A stretch of DNA of 64,000 nucleotides from assembly GCA_040218045.1 (NCBI GenBank), contig JAVJQA010000033.1:248001-312000 (forward strand). The letters run 5' to 3'. This DNA comes from Marinoscillum sp040218045 (GTDB lineage: Bacteria > Bacteroidota > Bacteroidia > Cytophagales > Cyclobacteriaceae). Every line of letters begins with the position of its first letter. Position 1 is the first letter of the stretch. Of this stretch, positions 1 through 8,197 are shown in pieces. A program made the position numbers and the translations under genes. Under the pieces are notes generated by a model. It saw only the letters and a program-made list of their open reading frames with translations. It ran no database searches and was not told the origin of the DNA.

Positions 1-100
1 CCGAAAACAGAGTAGAACAAACTAGACACAACGTATAAGATTATCCAATAAATTTTAGGTAACCTGACTAATTGAGATTCAGCTACTTCTAAAAATCGCT

Positions 101-319
101 TCATAATTCAGTCTCTTTATGGGCATAATATAGTAATAATAAAAGACCAAAAAAAGCGAATCCAATCCCAATCCAAATAGCCAGAAATGTCCAGGTTAAA
201 TTAAATAACAGCCCAAGTGAATATAAAAAAGCAAGGAGTATAACAACTGCCTGCTTCTTGGTGCCTTCCAATCTTTTCTTATAAAAAATGAATGCTTCCT
301 TTACAAAACCTATCATCAC
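101..319 (-). CDS. Small two-helix membrane protein
   Basis: An unrecognised 72-residue protein with two hydrophobic segments (about residues 24-40 and 42-65) after a basic N-terminus, so probably an inner-membrane hairpin with both ends in the cytoplasm. Its ATG overlaps the stop of the upstream glycine-zipper lipoprotein gene by 4 bp (ATGA), which indicates translational coupling and one transcript. Coupling of a small membrane protein to a possible pore-like glycine-zipper protein would fit an immunity or partner role, but that is only inference; no family signature is visible. Confidence 0.6.
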   Translation of the reverse strand: MMIGFVKEAFIFYKKRLEGTKKQAVVILLAFLYSLGLLFNLTWTFLAIWIGIGFAFFGLLLLLYYAHKETEL

Positions 320-1176
320 CCACCAATGCTAATATAGTTTAGACCTCCGTATACACCATTGTATAAAGATATTGGTGGGGCAAGGTCATCCCAATTCAAA
401 CCTCCTGGAGAATTGGGCGGAAGTGTTGTTGAGTACCCCATCCCTGCAATACATCCTCCTATAGCACCAACTGCCCCGTAGAAAAAACCTCCAAGAACGG
501 CTCCTGGGATTGCTCCGACACCTCCAAAAGCTAAACCAATTCCAGCTCCAACTAATCCACCAACTGTTGCCCCTGCTGCTGCACCAATAAGGCCTCCTGT
601 TAGACAGCTACTTATTCTTCCATCCGAGTATACCTCTAAAAAACTAGGATCTTCATTATATAATGCTACGAACTCTCTGAAGCCAATATTTGCCGAAATC
701 AATATATCTTTTTCATGAAGGGAAATACTTTCATCGTTGATGACTCGATCATATTGAGAATCTAATAGTGATATTATTTGTTCCAAATCTTGCTTCTCAG
801 CTAAATCTAGAATATAAATGAGCTCATTAGCCCCTTTCTTGCTAATGTCTGATGAGCTAATGAATGATTCCGTTGCAACCCTTAGTTCCCCATCACTACC
901 CTCAACTGGAACGTTGAGAATTTGCTGAAATTGATCTATTACCATATCAGGATTAAAATGATTCTGATCTCGTGCTAGATACTCTATGTTCCCAAGAATG
1001 TTTTGCTCAAAAGATTCAGCATTGTTAATGTTAACAAACATGGATGATGAAACATGATCTGCAAAATGTTCCAGTTTTTTGTACCTAGAGTCTAATGTTG
1101 TGCTTAGTTTTTCAACTTGTCCTTCTTCACACGAGATTGTAAAAGAAAGTAAGCAGATTACAAAAATCTTTTTCAT
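316..1176 (-). CDS. Lipoprotein with C-terminal glycine-zipper segment
   Basis: A 286-residue protein with a type II signal peptide (hydrophobic residues 4-14, lipobox ending at Cys16, followed by EEG). The middle (about 20-190) is helical and hydrophilic. Residues 194-247 are a glycine- and alanine-rich hydrophobic stretch with GxxxG spacing, typical of glycine-zipper segments that pack into membranes. I recognise no catalytic family. It is the first gene of a two-gene operon with the membrane protein that overlaps its stop. An envelope location is well supported; membrane insertion of the zipper is inference. Confidence 0.65.
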   Translation of the reverse strand: MKKIFVICLLSFTISCEEGQVEKLSTTLDSRYKKLEHFADHVSSSMFVNINNAESFEQNILGNIEYLARDQNHFNPDMVIDQFQQILNVPVEGSDGELRVATESFISSSDISKKGANELIYILDLAEKQDLEQIISLLDSQYDRVINDESISLHEKDILISANIGFREFVALYNEDPSFLEVYSDGRISSCLTGGLIGAAAGATVGGLVGAGIGLAFGGVGAIPGAVLGGFFYGAVGAIGGCIAGMGYSTTLPPNSPGGLNWDDLAPPISLYNGVYGGLNYISIGG

Positions 1177-1340
1177 AATGGTTAGTAAATTTATTAAGTG
1201 ATTAAAATAATATTTATTAACTGTATAAGTTATAAGCTAAAATTAGTCTGCATATTTTTAAAAAGCAATCTCTTATTAAACATTCTCCTTAATGCGAGTA
1301 ATACGGATCATTCCTGGGGCAGTTTGAGCACACGAGGTAT

Positions 1341-3038
1341 TTACATAGTTTGAAAAACCACTTTCCCATCAATGATTGTCATTTTCACCTTGGTTTTTAG
1401 TATCTCTTCTTCCGGAATGGTCATAATGTCTTTATCCAATATGGTAAAGTCCGCCACTTTGCCTTCCTCTATCGACCCACTATAACCTTCCATAAAAGCT
1501 CCGTAAGCCGGCCAAATGGTATATGATTTCAGTGCCTCCTCCCGAGTCATTTTCTGAGCAGGCTCATAGCCACCTTCAGGTGTTCCTTTTAAGGTCTTTC
1601 GGCTTACCGAAGCATAAAAGCTCGCCAGGGCACTGACTGGCTCCACTGGAGCATCTGATCCGTTCACAATTATCGATCCGCTATCAATCAGGTCACTCCA
1701 CATATAGGCCCCATTCTCAATCCGCTCTTTGCCCAGCCGATCAATCGCCCATGGTCTATCAGACGACATGTGAATGGCCTGAAGCGCAGGAACAACTCCC
1801 AGCTCAGCAAATCTTGGAATATCATCAGGGTGTATATGCTGGGCATGTTCTATCCTGAATCGTGTATCTAAAGCCATTTCGGGATTAGCCTTGAACGCCT
1901 CCTCATAAATATCCAATACTTCACGATTTGCCCGGTCACCAATGGCATGCGTACAAATTTGAAATCCATTGGCAAGTCCCTCATTCACCACGCTTTCAAT
2001 AGCTTTCATTGGTGTTACATTGTGCCCAAACACGCCTTTAGCGTCTGTATACTCCTCCAGCAGCCATGCTCCCCGTGAACCTAAAGCACCATCTGCATAC
2101 AGCTTAATGGACCTGATGTTCAAATGATTGTCATACAGCCCGATTTGTGGCCCTTTCTGATAGTATGCATCCAATAATCCGGAATCCAACCCGTGTAGCA
2201 TCACATGTAACCGGAGTTTTAAATCACCAGATTGGGCAAAATCTTCAAACACCTCAATATCATCAGCTCCAGAACCAGCTTGGTGAAAGCCTACTATACC
2301 ATTCTTAAGACATTCATCAATCGCCAATTGGAGCTTCTTCGCTTTAAGTTCTTTGGTCTCCTTTGGGATGATTTCTGACACCAACCTGCTTGCCGTCTCA
2401 TTGAGCAATCCAGTAGGCTGGCCAGTCAAGTCTTTAAAAACCTCTCCACCATCAGGGTCATTCGTCGATTGATCAATTGTGGCCATTGCCATCGCCCGGG
2501 CATTTGCCAGGCTGGCATGACCACTGGCATGCTTTAACCAAACCGGGTGATCTGGTACAGCTTCGCTCAGCTCATGGTGAGTAGGAAACCCTTTAAACAT
2601 CCCCTCCGGGGTTTCATTCCATTTATCCTGATGCCATCCCCTTCCCAGTATCCACTCTCCTTTAGGTGTTTCATTGGCCCGCTTCTTCACCATTTCTATT
2701 ACTTCTTCATAGCTCTGGGCTCCCATCAGATCTACATTCAAAAGATTTGCACCAATCCCCATGATATGCGCATGCCCTTCTATGAAACCCGGATACACAA
2801 ACTGACCTTCCAGGTTCAAAACCAATGTACTATCGCCAACAAACCCGGAGATTTGTGCCGTAGTACCTACCTTAAATATCTTTCCATTTTTTACGGCTAT
2901 TGCCTGCACCTTGGGCAAGCTTTCATTTACAGTATAGATGGTTGTGTTCGTTAGGATCAAATCCGCAACCTCATTTTTCTGCTGACAGCTGAAAATCAAG
3001 CATATAAGTAAGGTTGAATAGTGTGTTTTAATAAACAT
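1341..3038 (-). CDS. Amidohydrolase family 3 (YtcJ-like) lipoprotein
   Basis: A metal-dependent hydrolase of the amidohydrolase superfamily, 565 residues, the usual length of YtcJ-like members. The N-terminus carries a lipobox ending at Cys18 (LIFSC), so it should be anchored in the envelope. The metal motif GHAH is at residues 88-91 after the typical YPGFIEGHAH; further family motifs are IEHAQH and NGSDAPVEP near the C-terminus, the latter holding the conserved Asp. The substrate cannot be read from sequence: relatives hydrolyse cyclic amides, N-substituted amides or imides. It stands alone, convergent to nothing and divergent from rpsA. Family call is secure, specificity unknown. Confidence 0.9.
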   Translation of the reverse strand: MFIKTHYSTLLICLIFSCQQKNEVADLILTNTTIYTVNESLPKVQAIAVKNGKIFKVGTTAQISGFVGDSTLVLNLEGQFVYPGFIEGHAHIMGIGANLLNVDLMGAQSYEEVIEMVKKRANETPKGEWILGRGWHQDKWNETPEGMFKGFPTHHELSEAVPDHPVWLKHASGHASLANARAMAMATIDQSTNDPDGGEVFKDLTGQPTGLLNETASRLVSEIIPKETKELKAKKLQLAIDECLKNGIVGFHQAGSGADDIEVFEDFAQSGDLKLRLHVMLHGLDSGLLDAYYQKGPQIGLYDNHLNIRSIKLYADGALGSRGAWLLEEYTDAKGVFGHNVTPMKAIESVVNEGLANGFQICTHAIGDRANREVLDIYEEAFKANPEMALDTRFRIEHAQHIHPDDIPRFAELGVVPALQAIHMSSDRPWAIDRLGKERIENGAYMWSDLIDSGSIIVNGSDAPVEPVSALASFYASVSRKTLKGTPEGGYEPAQKMTREEALKSYTIWPAYGAFMEGYSGSIEEGKVADFTILDKDIMTIPEEEILKTKVKMTIIDGKVVFQTM

Positions 3039-3101
3039 GGAGTGTAGTTTGAAATATCTGAGATAATGAAATCTAAATTACTGTTTTTTGTTCAAATGCG
3101 T

Positions 3102-3109
3102 TATCTTTG
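3102..3109 (+). promoter_or_regulatory. Bacteroidota -7 promoter box and leader of rpsA
   Basis: TATCTTTG matches the TAnnTTTG -7 consensus of the Bacteroidota primary sigma factor. Transcription would start near 3116, giving a leader of about 105 nt before rpsA. The leader begins with a perfect 6-bp hairpin (CCATTC/GAATGG, 3114-3129), a place where an autoregulatory structure could sit. No good -33 box is seen at the expected spacing. Confidence 0.6.
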
Positions 3110-3221
3110 CGCCTCCATTCGAGTGAATGGCTTTCGGCCAATTGCGGGAAGTATTTTATAACCAAACCTTTTGTCTCATTGACTCGGGAGATGAAAGTGT
3201 ATCACAGAGTCTTTTTTTATT

Positions 3222-5360
3222 ATGGCAGAAGAAAAGAAAGAAGAGCTACAGGAAGAAGTAAAAAACACTGAAGCTCAAGCCGCTGAGTCTACTGAAGCAA
3301 AAGCAGAAGAGGCAAAAGCAGAAGAATCAGCACCTGCAGAGACAGAAGCTGAAGCAGCCAAAGAAGAAACTCCGACAGAGGAAGTGAAAGAAGAAGCTCC
3401 TAAAGAGGAAGTGAAAGCTGAGAAAGAAGTTCCTTTTTCTGAAGAAGCTAAAACTCCTGAAGTAGCCGCTCCGATGGCAGAGGCAGTAACCGATGTATGG
3501 GATACGGCTCAAGATGATGGATTTGGCGAAGAGTACTCTGAAGCAGACCGTAAGAAAATGGAAGCCCTCTATGAGGCTACATTGAATCAAATCTCTGAAA
3601 AAGAGGTAATGACAGGTACGGTAGTAGGTCTTACTGACAGAGATGTAATTGTAAACATTGGTTTCAAATCAGACGGATTGGTTTCGTTATCTGAATTTAG
3701 GGATATCGACGGACTTAAGCCTGGTGATGAAGTGGAGGTTTACGTAGAAGAGCAAGAAAACGCAAATGGCCAGTTAGTTCTTTCGAGAAGAAAAGCCAAA
3801 ATCGTAAAAGCATGGGAAAACATCCAGAAAGCATTGGATGAGGATCTTGTGATTGACGGTATGGTGAAGAGAAGAACCAAGGGTGGTCTTATTGTAGATA
3901 TTTATGGTGTAGAAGCATTCCTTCCAGGTTCACAAATCGATGTGAAGCCTATCAGAGACTTTGATGTTTTTGTAGGTAAGAAAATGGAAGTGAAAGTTGT
4001 GAAAATCAACTACACCAATGATAACGTGGTAGTATCGCACAAAGTACTTATTGAGAAGGATATCGAGAAGCAAAAAGCTCAAATCCTTGAGAACCTTGAA
4101 AAAGGTCAGGTACTTGAAGGTGTAATCAAAAACATGACCAACTTCGGTGTATTCATCGACCTTGGTGGTGTAGATGGTCTACTTCACATTACAGATATTT
4201 CATGGGGACGTATCAATCACCCTGAGGAAGTACTTAAGCTTGACGCAAAAGTTAACGTGGTAGTACTTGACTTTGATGATGACAAGAAGAGAATCTCTTT
4301 GGGTATGAAGCAGTTGACTTCTCACCCTTGGGACTCATTGGATAAAGACCTTAACATTGGATCGAAAGTAAAAGGCAAGATTGTAAACGTAGCAGATTAC
4401 GGTGCATTCCTTGAAATCATCCCTGGTGTAGAAGGTTTGATCCACGTTTCTGAAATGTCATGGTCACAACACTTGAGAAATCCACAGGATTTCATCAGCG
4501 TTGGAGATGAGTTGGAAGCAGTTGTATTGACGATCGATAGAGACGAAAGAAAAATGTCCCTTGGTATCAAGCAATTGACTGAAGATCCATGGACCAAGCA
4601 AGATGTATTGACCAACTATGCAATTCGCACCAAGCACACTGGTATTGTGAGAAACCTTACCAACTTCGGTTTGTTCATCGAACTTGAAGAAGGTATTGAT
4701 GGTTTGGTACACGTATCCGATCTTAGCTGGACCAAGAAGATCAAGCATCCATCTGAGTTCGTGAAAGTGAACGATGAGTTGGAAGTGGTAGTAATGGAGC
4801 TTGATGTAGAAAACAGAAGATTGGCATTGAGCCACAAACACCTTGAGGAGAACCCTTGGGATACTTTCGAAACGGTATTCACAAGAGGATCTGTTCATAA
4901 GTGTACAGTGATCTCAACTAATGACAGAGGTGCTATTCTTGAGCTTCCTTACGGAATAGAAGGACAAGTGACTACTAAGAACCTTCAGAAAGAAGATGGC
5001 GTAAACGCCACAGAAGGCGAAACACTTGACTTCAAAGTAATGGAGTTCTCTAAAGATGATAAGAGAATTGTTCTTTCTCACACTGCTACCTGGAAAGAAG
5101 GCGCTGAGCAACCTGCTCCTGCACCTGCTCCTAAGAAGAAAGCAGCAGCAAAAGGTAACACGCTGAACAAGATCAACAATGAGTCTGAGAAATCAACCCT
5201 AGGTGATCTTGACGCACTATCTGCTCTGAAAGAGAAGATGGAGGGCGCAGCATCAAAACCTGCAGCTAAGAAAGCAGCTCCTAAGAAAGAAGAAGCTAAA
5301 AAAGAAGAAAAGCCTGCAGAAGGCGATGATAAAGCTGAAGAATCAAAAGATTCTGAATAA
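3222..5360 (+). CDS. rpsA: 30S ribosomal protein S1
   Basis: Ribosomal protein S1, which binds mRNA on the small subunit and assists initiation. Six S1 (OB-fold) domains begin near residues 126, 208, 294, 379, 470 and 556, with typical signatures such as GVFIDLGGVDGLLHITD in the third. At 712 residues it is longer than usual. The excess is an N-terminal tail of about 100 residues almost entirely Glu, Ala, Lys and Thr, and a C-terminal tail of about 90 residues rich in Lys, Ala and Pro. Both tails look disordered. The gene has its own -7 box upstream and a strong terminator 6 bp downstream of the stop, so it is monocistronic. Confidence 0.97.
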   Translation: MAEEKKEELQEEVKNTEAQAAESTEAKAEEAKAEESAPAETEAEAAKEETPTEEVKEEAPKEEVKAEKEVPFSEEAKTPEVAAPMAEAVTDVWDTAQDDGFGEEYSEADRKKMEALYEATLNQISEKEVMTGTVVGLTDRDVIVNIGFKSDGLVSLSEFRDIDGLKPGDEVEVYVEEQENANGQLVLSRRKAKIVKAWENIQKALDEDLVIDGMVKRRTKGGLIVDIYGVEAFLPGSQIDVKPIRDFDVFVGKKMEVKVVKINYTNDNVVVSHKVLIEKDIEKQKAQILENLEKGQVLEGVIKNMTNFGVFIDLGGVDGLLHITDISWGRINHPEEVLKLDAKVNVVVLDFDDDKKRISLGMKQLTSHPWDSLDKDLNIGSKVKGKIVNVADYGAFLEIIPGVEGLIHVSEMSWSQHLRNPQDFISVGDELEAVVLTIDRDERKMSLGIKQLTEDPWTKQDVLTNYAIRTKHTGIVRNLTNFGLFIELEEGIDGLVHVSDLSWTKKIKHPSEFVKVNDELEVVVMELDVENRRLALSHKHLEENPWDTFETVFTRGSVHKCTVISTNDRGAILELPYGIEGQVTTKNLQKEDGVNATEGETLDFKVMEFSKDDKRIVLSHTATWKEGAEQPAPAPAPKKKAAAKGNTLNKINNESEKSTLGDLDALSALKEKMEGAASKPAAKKAAPKKEEAKKEEKPAEGDDKAEESKDSE

Positions 5361-5366
5361 ATCATA

Positions 5367-5400
5367 AAACCGGAAGCGATTTCGCTTCCGGTTTATTCTC
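5367..5400 (+). terminator. Rho-independent terminator of rpsA
   Basis: A perfect 12-bp stem (AAACCGGAAGCG at 5367-5378, complement at 5383-5394) with a 4-nt loop, 6 bp after the rpsA stop. The stem ends in GTTT followed by a weak U tract (ATTCTCTTATTT). Confidence 0.85.
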
Positions 5401-5433
5401 TTATTTAGTTAATTTGCACACGCAAAGAAAAAT

Positions 5434-5489
5434 GGTCCTGTGGCCGCCCGCCTGCCGGCGAGGCAGGAGTGGCGATAGCGAGAGGCCAG
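5434..5489 (+). repeat. Duplicated tRNA-Cys 5' end carrying a REP-like palindrome
   Basis: GGTCCTGTGGCCG at 5434-5446 is identical to the first 13 nt of the tRNA-Cys gene at 5503-5515. It is followed by a G+C-rich palindromic insert in which CCTGCC (5451-5456) pairs with GGCAGG (5462-5467). The insert ends with GGCC. It looks like an abortive tRNA copy interrupted by a REP-like element. Confidence 0.6.
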
Positions 5490-5502
5490 AATTAAAAAAT
5501 AA

Positions 5503-5573
5503 GGTCCTGTGGCCGAGTGGCTAGGCAGAGCTCTGCAAAAGCTCGTACAGCGGTTCGAATCCGCTCGGGACCT
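5503..5573 (+). tRNA. tRNA-Cys (GCA)
   Basis: A complete cloverleaf. The acceptor stem GGTCCTG pairs with CGGGACC (one G-U), the D stem is GCC/GGC, the anticodon stem GAGCT/AGCTC closes the loop CTGCAAA with anticodon GCA, and the T stem AGCGG/CCGCT closes the loop TTCGAAT. The discriminator is T and CCA is not encoded. It is followed at once by a terminator and by decayed copies of itself. Confidence 0.95.
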
Positions 5574-5583
5574 CACAAAGAAG

Positions 5584-5610
5584 ACCTCAGCAATAGCTGA
5601 GGTTTTTTTT
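5584..5610 (+). terminator. Terminator after tRNA-Cys
   Basis: Stem ACCTCAGC (5584-5591), loop AATA, complement GCTGAGGT (5596-5603), continuing into a run of eight T residues. It lies 10 nt downstream of the tRNA end. Confidence 0.9.
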
Positions 5611-5646
5611 GTTTACTACACTACCAACTTCTCTACGAAAAAAAAA

Positions 5647-5945
5647 GACCATCCGCAGAGCTCTGCAATAGCTCGAACAGCAGTTCTTCCACGGGAATCC
5701 CTTTGGGAGAATCCTCCCGATACTCCGGCACGGAACCTCAAACGACCTTATAAGAAATCATGTGGTTTTTTTGTTTACTACACTATCAACCATCTCTACG
5801 ACTAAAAAGACCATCCGCAGAACTCTGCAATAGCTCGAACAGCAGTTCTTCCACGGGAATCCCTTTGGGAGAATCCTCCCGATACTTCGGCACGGAACCT
5901 CAAACGACCTTATGAGAAATCATGTGGTTTTTCTGTTTACTACGC
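5647..5945 (+). repeat. Two tandem decayed copies of the tRNA-Cys unit
   Basis: Two near-identical direct repeats of 162 bp period (5647-5808 and 5809 to about 5945). Each holds a relic of the anticodon arm (GCAGAGCTCTGCAATAGCTC in the first copy, against GCAGAGCTCTGCAAAAGCTC in the gene), lacks the D arm, and has its T arm split by an insert of about 45 bp with hairpins (CGGGA/TCCCG). Each also keeps the sequence TTTGTTTACTACACTA or similar that follows the real tRNA terminator. So the duplicated unit was tRNA plus terminator plus downstream flank. The few differences between the two copies show the last duplication is recent. No protein reading frame here is credible. Confidence 0.8.
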
Positions 5946-5959
5946 TAAAGGCATAATTA

Positions 5960-6469
5960 TCACTTAAAGGCTAATCTGGAGTTTATAGATAAATAACCAT
6001 AAGCTAGCAGTAGCACTAAAACGACTAACCAATTAACCAACGGACTAAAAACTGATGCCAAAGCTAAGCCTATACCCAAACCAACAATCAAGCCCATTAC
6101 ATTAGCTGATTTATTAAAAGATGCCATTTGCCGAATAATCTCAACCCAACAAGCAATACTCGTGAGCGTAACAAGTAGAAAATAGATTAAAAACTCTTCT
6201 GTTTTCTGAATAAAAGAATAGTTAATGCCTGCAACTAAAGAACACAAAGTGGCTATAGCAAGTATTGAAAAGCCTACTTTTATTAAAATACTTTCAGGAC
6301 TAACTTTTCTCCAAATTATCCAGGATAAAAACCCAACAATTATCATTGATGTAACATACATTTGAAGAAATCCTATTGCTCCTGCCGGATACATAACCTT
6401 GAGTGAATAGGTGAACATAATCGCAATTGTTCCGCCAACGGCACCAAGTAGTGATAGGTTCAATTTCAT
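5960..6469 (-). CDS. Five-helix membrane protein, function unknown
   Basis: A 169-residue protein made almost entirely of hydrophobic segments (about residues 5-25, 33-51, 63-83, 93-112 and 124-162), so an integral inner-membrane protein. The layout resembles the small DUF4199-type membrane proteins common in Bacteroidota, but I see no decisive motif. It is a single gene, flanked by the tRNA-Cys repeat array on its 3' side and a divergent outer-membrane protein gene on its 5' side. Confidence 0.7.
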   Translation of the reverse strand: MKLNLSLLGAVGGTIAIMFTYSLKVMYPAGAIGFLQMYVTSMIIVGFLSWIIWRKVSPESILIKVGFSILAIATLCSLVAGINYSFIQKTEEFLIYFLLVTLTSIACWVEIIRQMASFNKSANVMGLIVGLGIGLALASVFSPLVNWLVVLVLLLAYGYLSINSRLAFK

Positions 6470-6628
6470 ATTTCTTTAGAGTTATCTACTGAAATTAACG
6501 GAATTGTTCAAAATAATCAAGTGCACACTCTTAATCTTGACAGCATTTAGAATCCTTTCAAGTTTTAAATCATCTATCAACAACTCTCCAATGAACAATT
6601 TTCTCCAAAAATTCCCTTATTTTGAACC

Positions 6629-7480
6629 TTGATGAATAAACAGGTGATCTTTTGTGTTTTACTGCTTAGTGCTTGGAATGTCACAAACGCACAAAACTTT
6701 CTGAGTTGGCAGCTTAACGACCGCTATTTCTCCGGGGAAGTAGGATTGGGGTTTGCCTCCTATCGTGGAGAACTCAAACATAATCAGAGCATCCAAAATG
6801 AAATCTCTAACCTCAGCCTGGGTGTAGAAGCCAGGCTCCTGAGTAAATTATCTGCAAGACTGGAAATTGGCAGATATAGTATTCGTGGACATGACAAACA
6901 TGCTACCGATAGTTCTTTTGCGCGACAGAGAAACCTATCTTTCAGCTCTACAAACTATGAGATTTCTTTGCAGGGTATTTTCTACCTTAGGAAATATAAA
7001 GGAGATTATTATAAGCGCTGGAAACTGGACCCGTATCTCCTACTCGGTGTAGGCACTACATTTATTAGTCCTACAGCCGAACTCAGTGGAGACACCTATA
7101 ATCTCTTTCAACTAGAAACGGAGACTACCGACTACTCACGCTTCACACTGATCATTCCAGCAGGTGCTGGCCTTAAGTGGAAGATCAACAACAACCTCAA
7201 TTTCATTACTGAAATCACCTACCGATACACTTTTTCAGATAATCTGGATGATGTTTCGGGAAATTATCCTGACTCTTACCCTAACACCACTGCTGGATTA
7301 TTGAGTAATAGAAAGGATGAAATTGCAATCGTCAATGAAGAAGCGTATGAGCAACTGACTGCTGGAAATCCCCGTGGTGATCAGAGTAACAAGGATGCCT
7401 ATCTGTTTTTAAACTTTAAGTTTGAACTCTTCATTAAACCCAATATTTTCCAAGGAAAAAATAAGCCTTCAGGCCATTAA
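6629..7480 (+). CDS. Outer-membrane beta-barrel protein (DUF6089-like)
   Basis: A 283-residue protein with an N-terminal signal peptide ending near NAQ (residue 22) and alternating aromatic-rich strands typical of a small outer-membrane barrel. Phrases such as GLGFASYRGELK, ISLQGIFYL and YLLLGVGTTF resemble the DUF6089/PorT-like barrels found widely in Bacteroidota. The C-terminus YLFLNFKFEL is a terminal strand. The partner is unknown. It converges on the sugar transferase gene with only 2 bp between stop codons. Confidence 0.75.
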   Translation: MMNKQVIFCVLLLSAWNVTNAQNFLSWQLNDRYFSGEVGLGFASYRGELKHNQSIQNEISNLSLGVEARLLSKLSARLEIGRYSIRGHDKHATDSSFARQRNLSFSSTNYEISLQGIFYLRKYKGDYYKRWKLDPYLLLGVGTTFISPTAELSGDTYNLFQLETETTDYSRFTLIIPAGAGLKWKINNNLNFITEITYRYTFSDNLDDVSGNYPDSYPNTTAGLLSNRKDEIAIVNEEAYEQLTAGNPRGDQSNKDAYLFLNFKFELFIKPNIFQGKNKPSGH

Positions 7481-7482
7481 CG

Positions 7483-8061
7483 CTAATTTGTGGTCGTTTC
7501 ATCTGCTTCATTCCATTTCACTATTTGTCTGAAAGACTTGAGGATAATTTTCAGGTCCAATGCAAGTGATGCATGGCTCACATAATGCAAGTCTAAAGCC
7601 ACTTTATCCTTTAGTGATAAAACCTTCCTACCGTGTACTTGTGCCCACCCTGTTATGCCTGGTTTTACTTGATGTCTTCTCAACTGTTCTGTGGTGTAGG
7701 TACTCATATACTCTACAAGGAGCGGCCGTGGACCAATAAAACTCATCTCCCCTACCAGCACATTCCAGAGCTGAGGCAGTTCATCGAGTGACGATCTTCT
7801 TAAAAATTTCCCTAAAGGAAAAACTGCTCCATCTCTCATTGTTGTGAACTTGAGCAACTTGAATGGTTCTCCGTTAAATCCAGGCCTAACATGCCCAAAA
7901 AATACTTTATTACCTGAAATTAAGAGCATCAGGCTAACGGAGAGGGAAATTGGAAATAATACAATTAGCAAAACAAAAGCTATACTTTTGTCAAGGGTAG
8001 GCTTCCAAAAATTAAGATAATTTGAAGTTTTCGCCATGGCAATTGGTTCAAAAGTATGCAA
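7483..8061 (-). CDS. Bacterial sugar transferase (undecaprenyl-phosphate sugar-1-P transferase)
   Basis: Transfers a sugar-1-phosphate to undecaprenyl phosphate, the first step of a cell-surface glycan. The 192 residues show the family pattern: one N-terminal membrane segment (about 24-48), then LLKF.TM, LRRSSLDELPQL, GEMSFIGPRPLL and the C-terminal VKPGITGWAQV. The stretch between KFTTM and LRRSSLDE is shorter than usual by roughly a dozen residues, though the catalytic DE and the PRP are intact. It stands alone, with no glycan biosynthesis genes nearby. A start at Met9 (8037) is also possible. Confidence 0.88.
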   Translation of the reverse strand: MHTFEPIAMAKTSNYLNFWKPTLDKSIAFVLLIVLFPISLSVSLMLLISGNKVFFGHVRPGFNGEPFKLLKFTTMRDGAVFPLGKFLRRSSLDELPQLWNVLVGEMSFIGPRPLLVEYMSTYTTEQLRRHQVKPGITGWAQVHGRKVLSLKDKVALDLHYVSHASLALDLKIILKSFRQIVKWNEADETTTN

Positions 8062-8197
8062 TCTGATCTTTTCTTAATATTTTTCCGATAGGATTAAATC
8101 TGATGACTGTAGCTTATGTCATAGTTTCCCAACCCCACTGCCTACTAAAGGGAATTAATCTGCTGGTTTTGACATTTTTTGTAATCCAAATATCTAA

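Noticed and set aside
4397..4898. Minus-strand frames inside rpsA
   Set aside because: They are antisense to the conserved S1 domains and have no signature.
5509..5805. Open frame of 98 codons over tRNA-Cys
   Set aside because: It runs through the tRNA gene, its terminator and a tRNA relic; the translation is low quality and has no domain.
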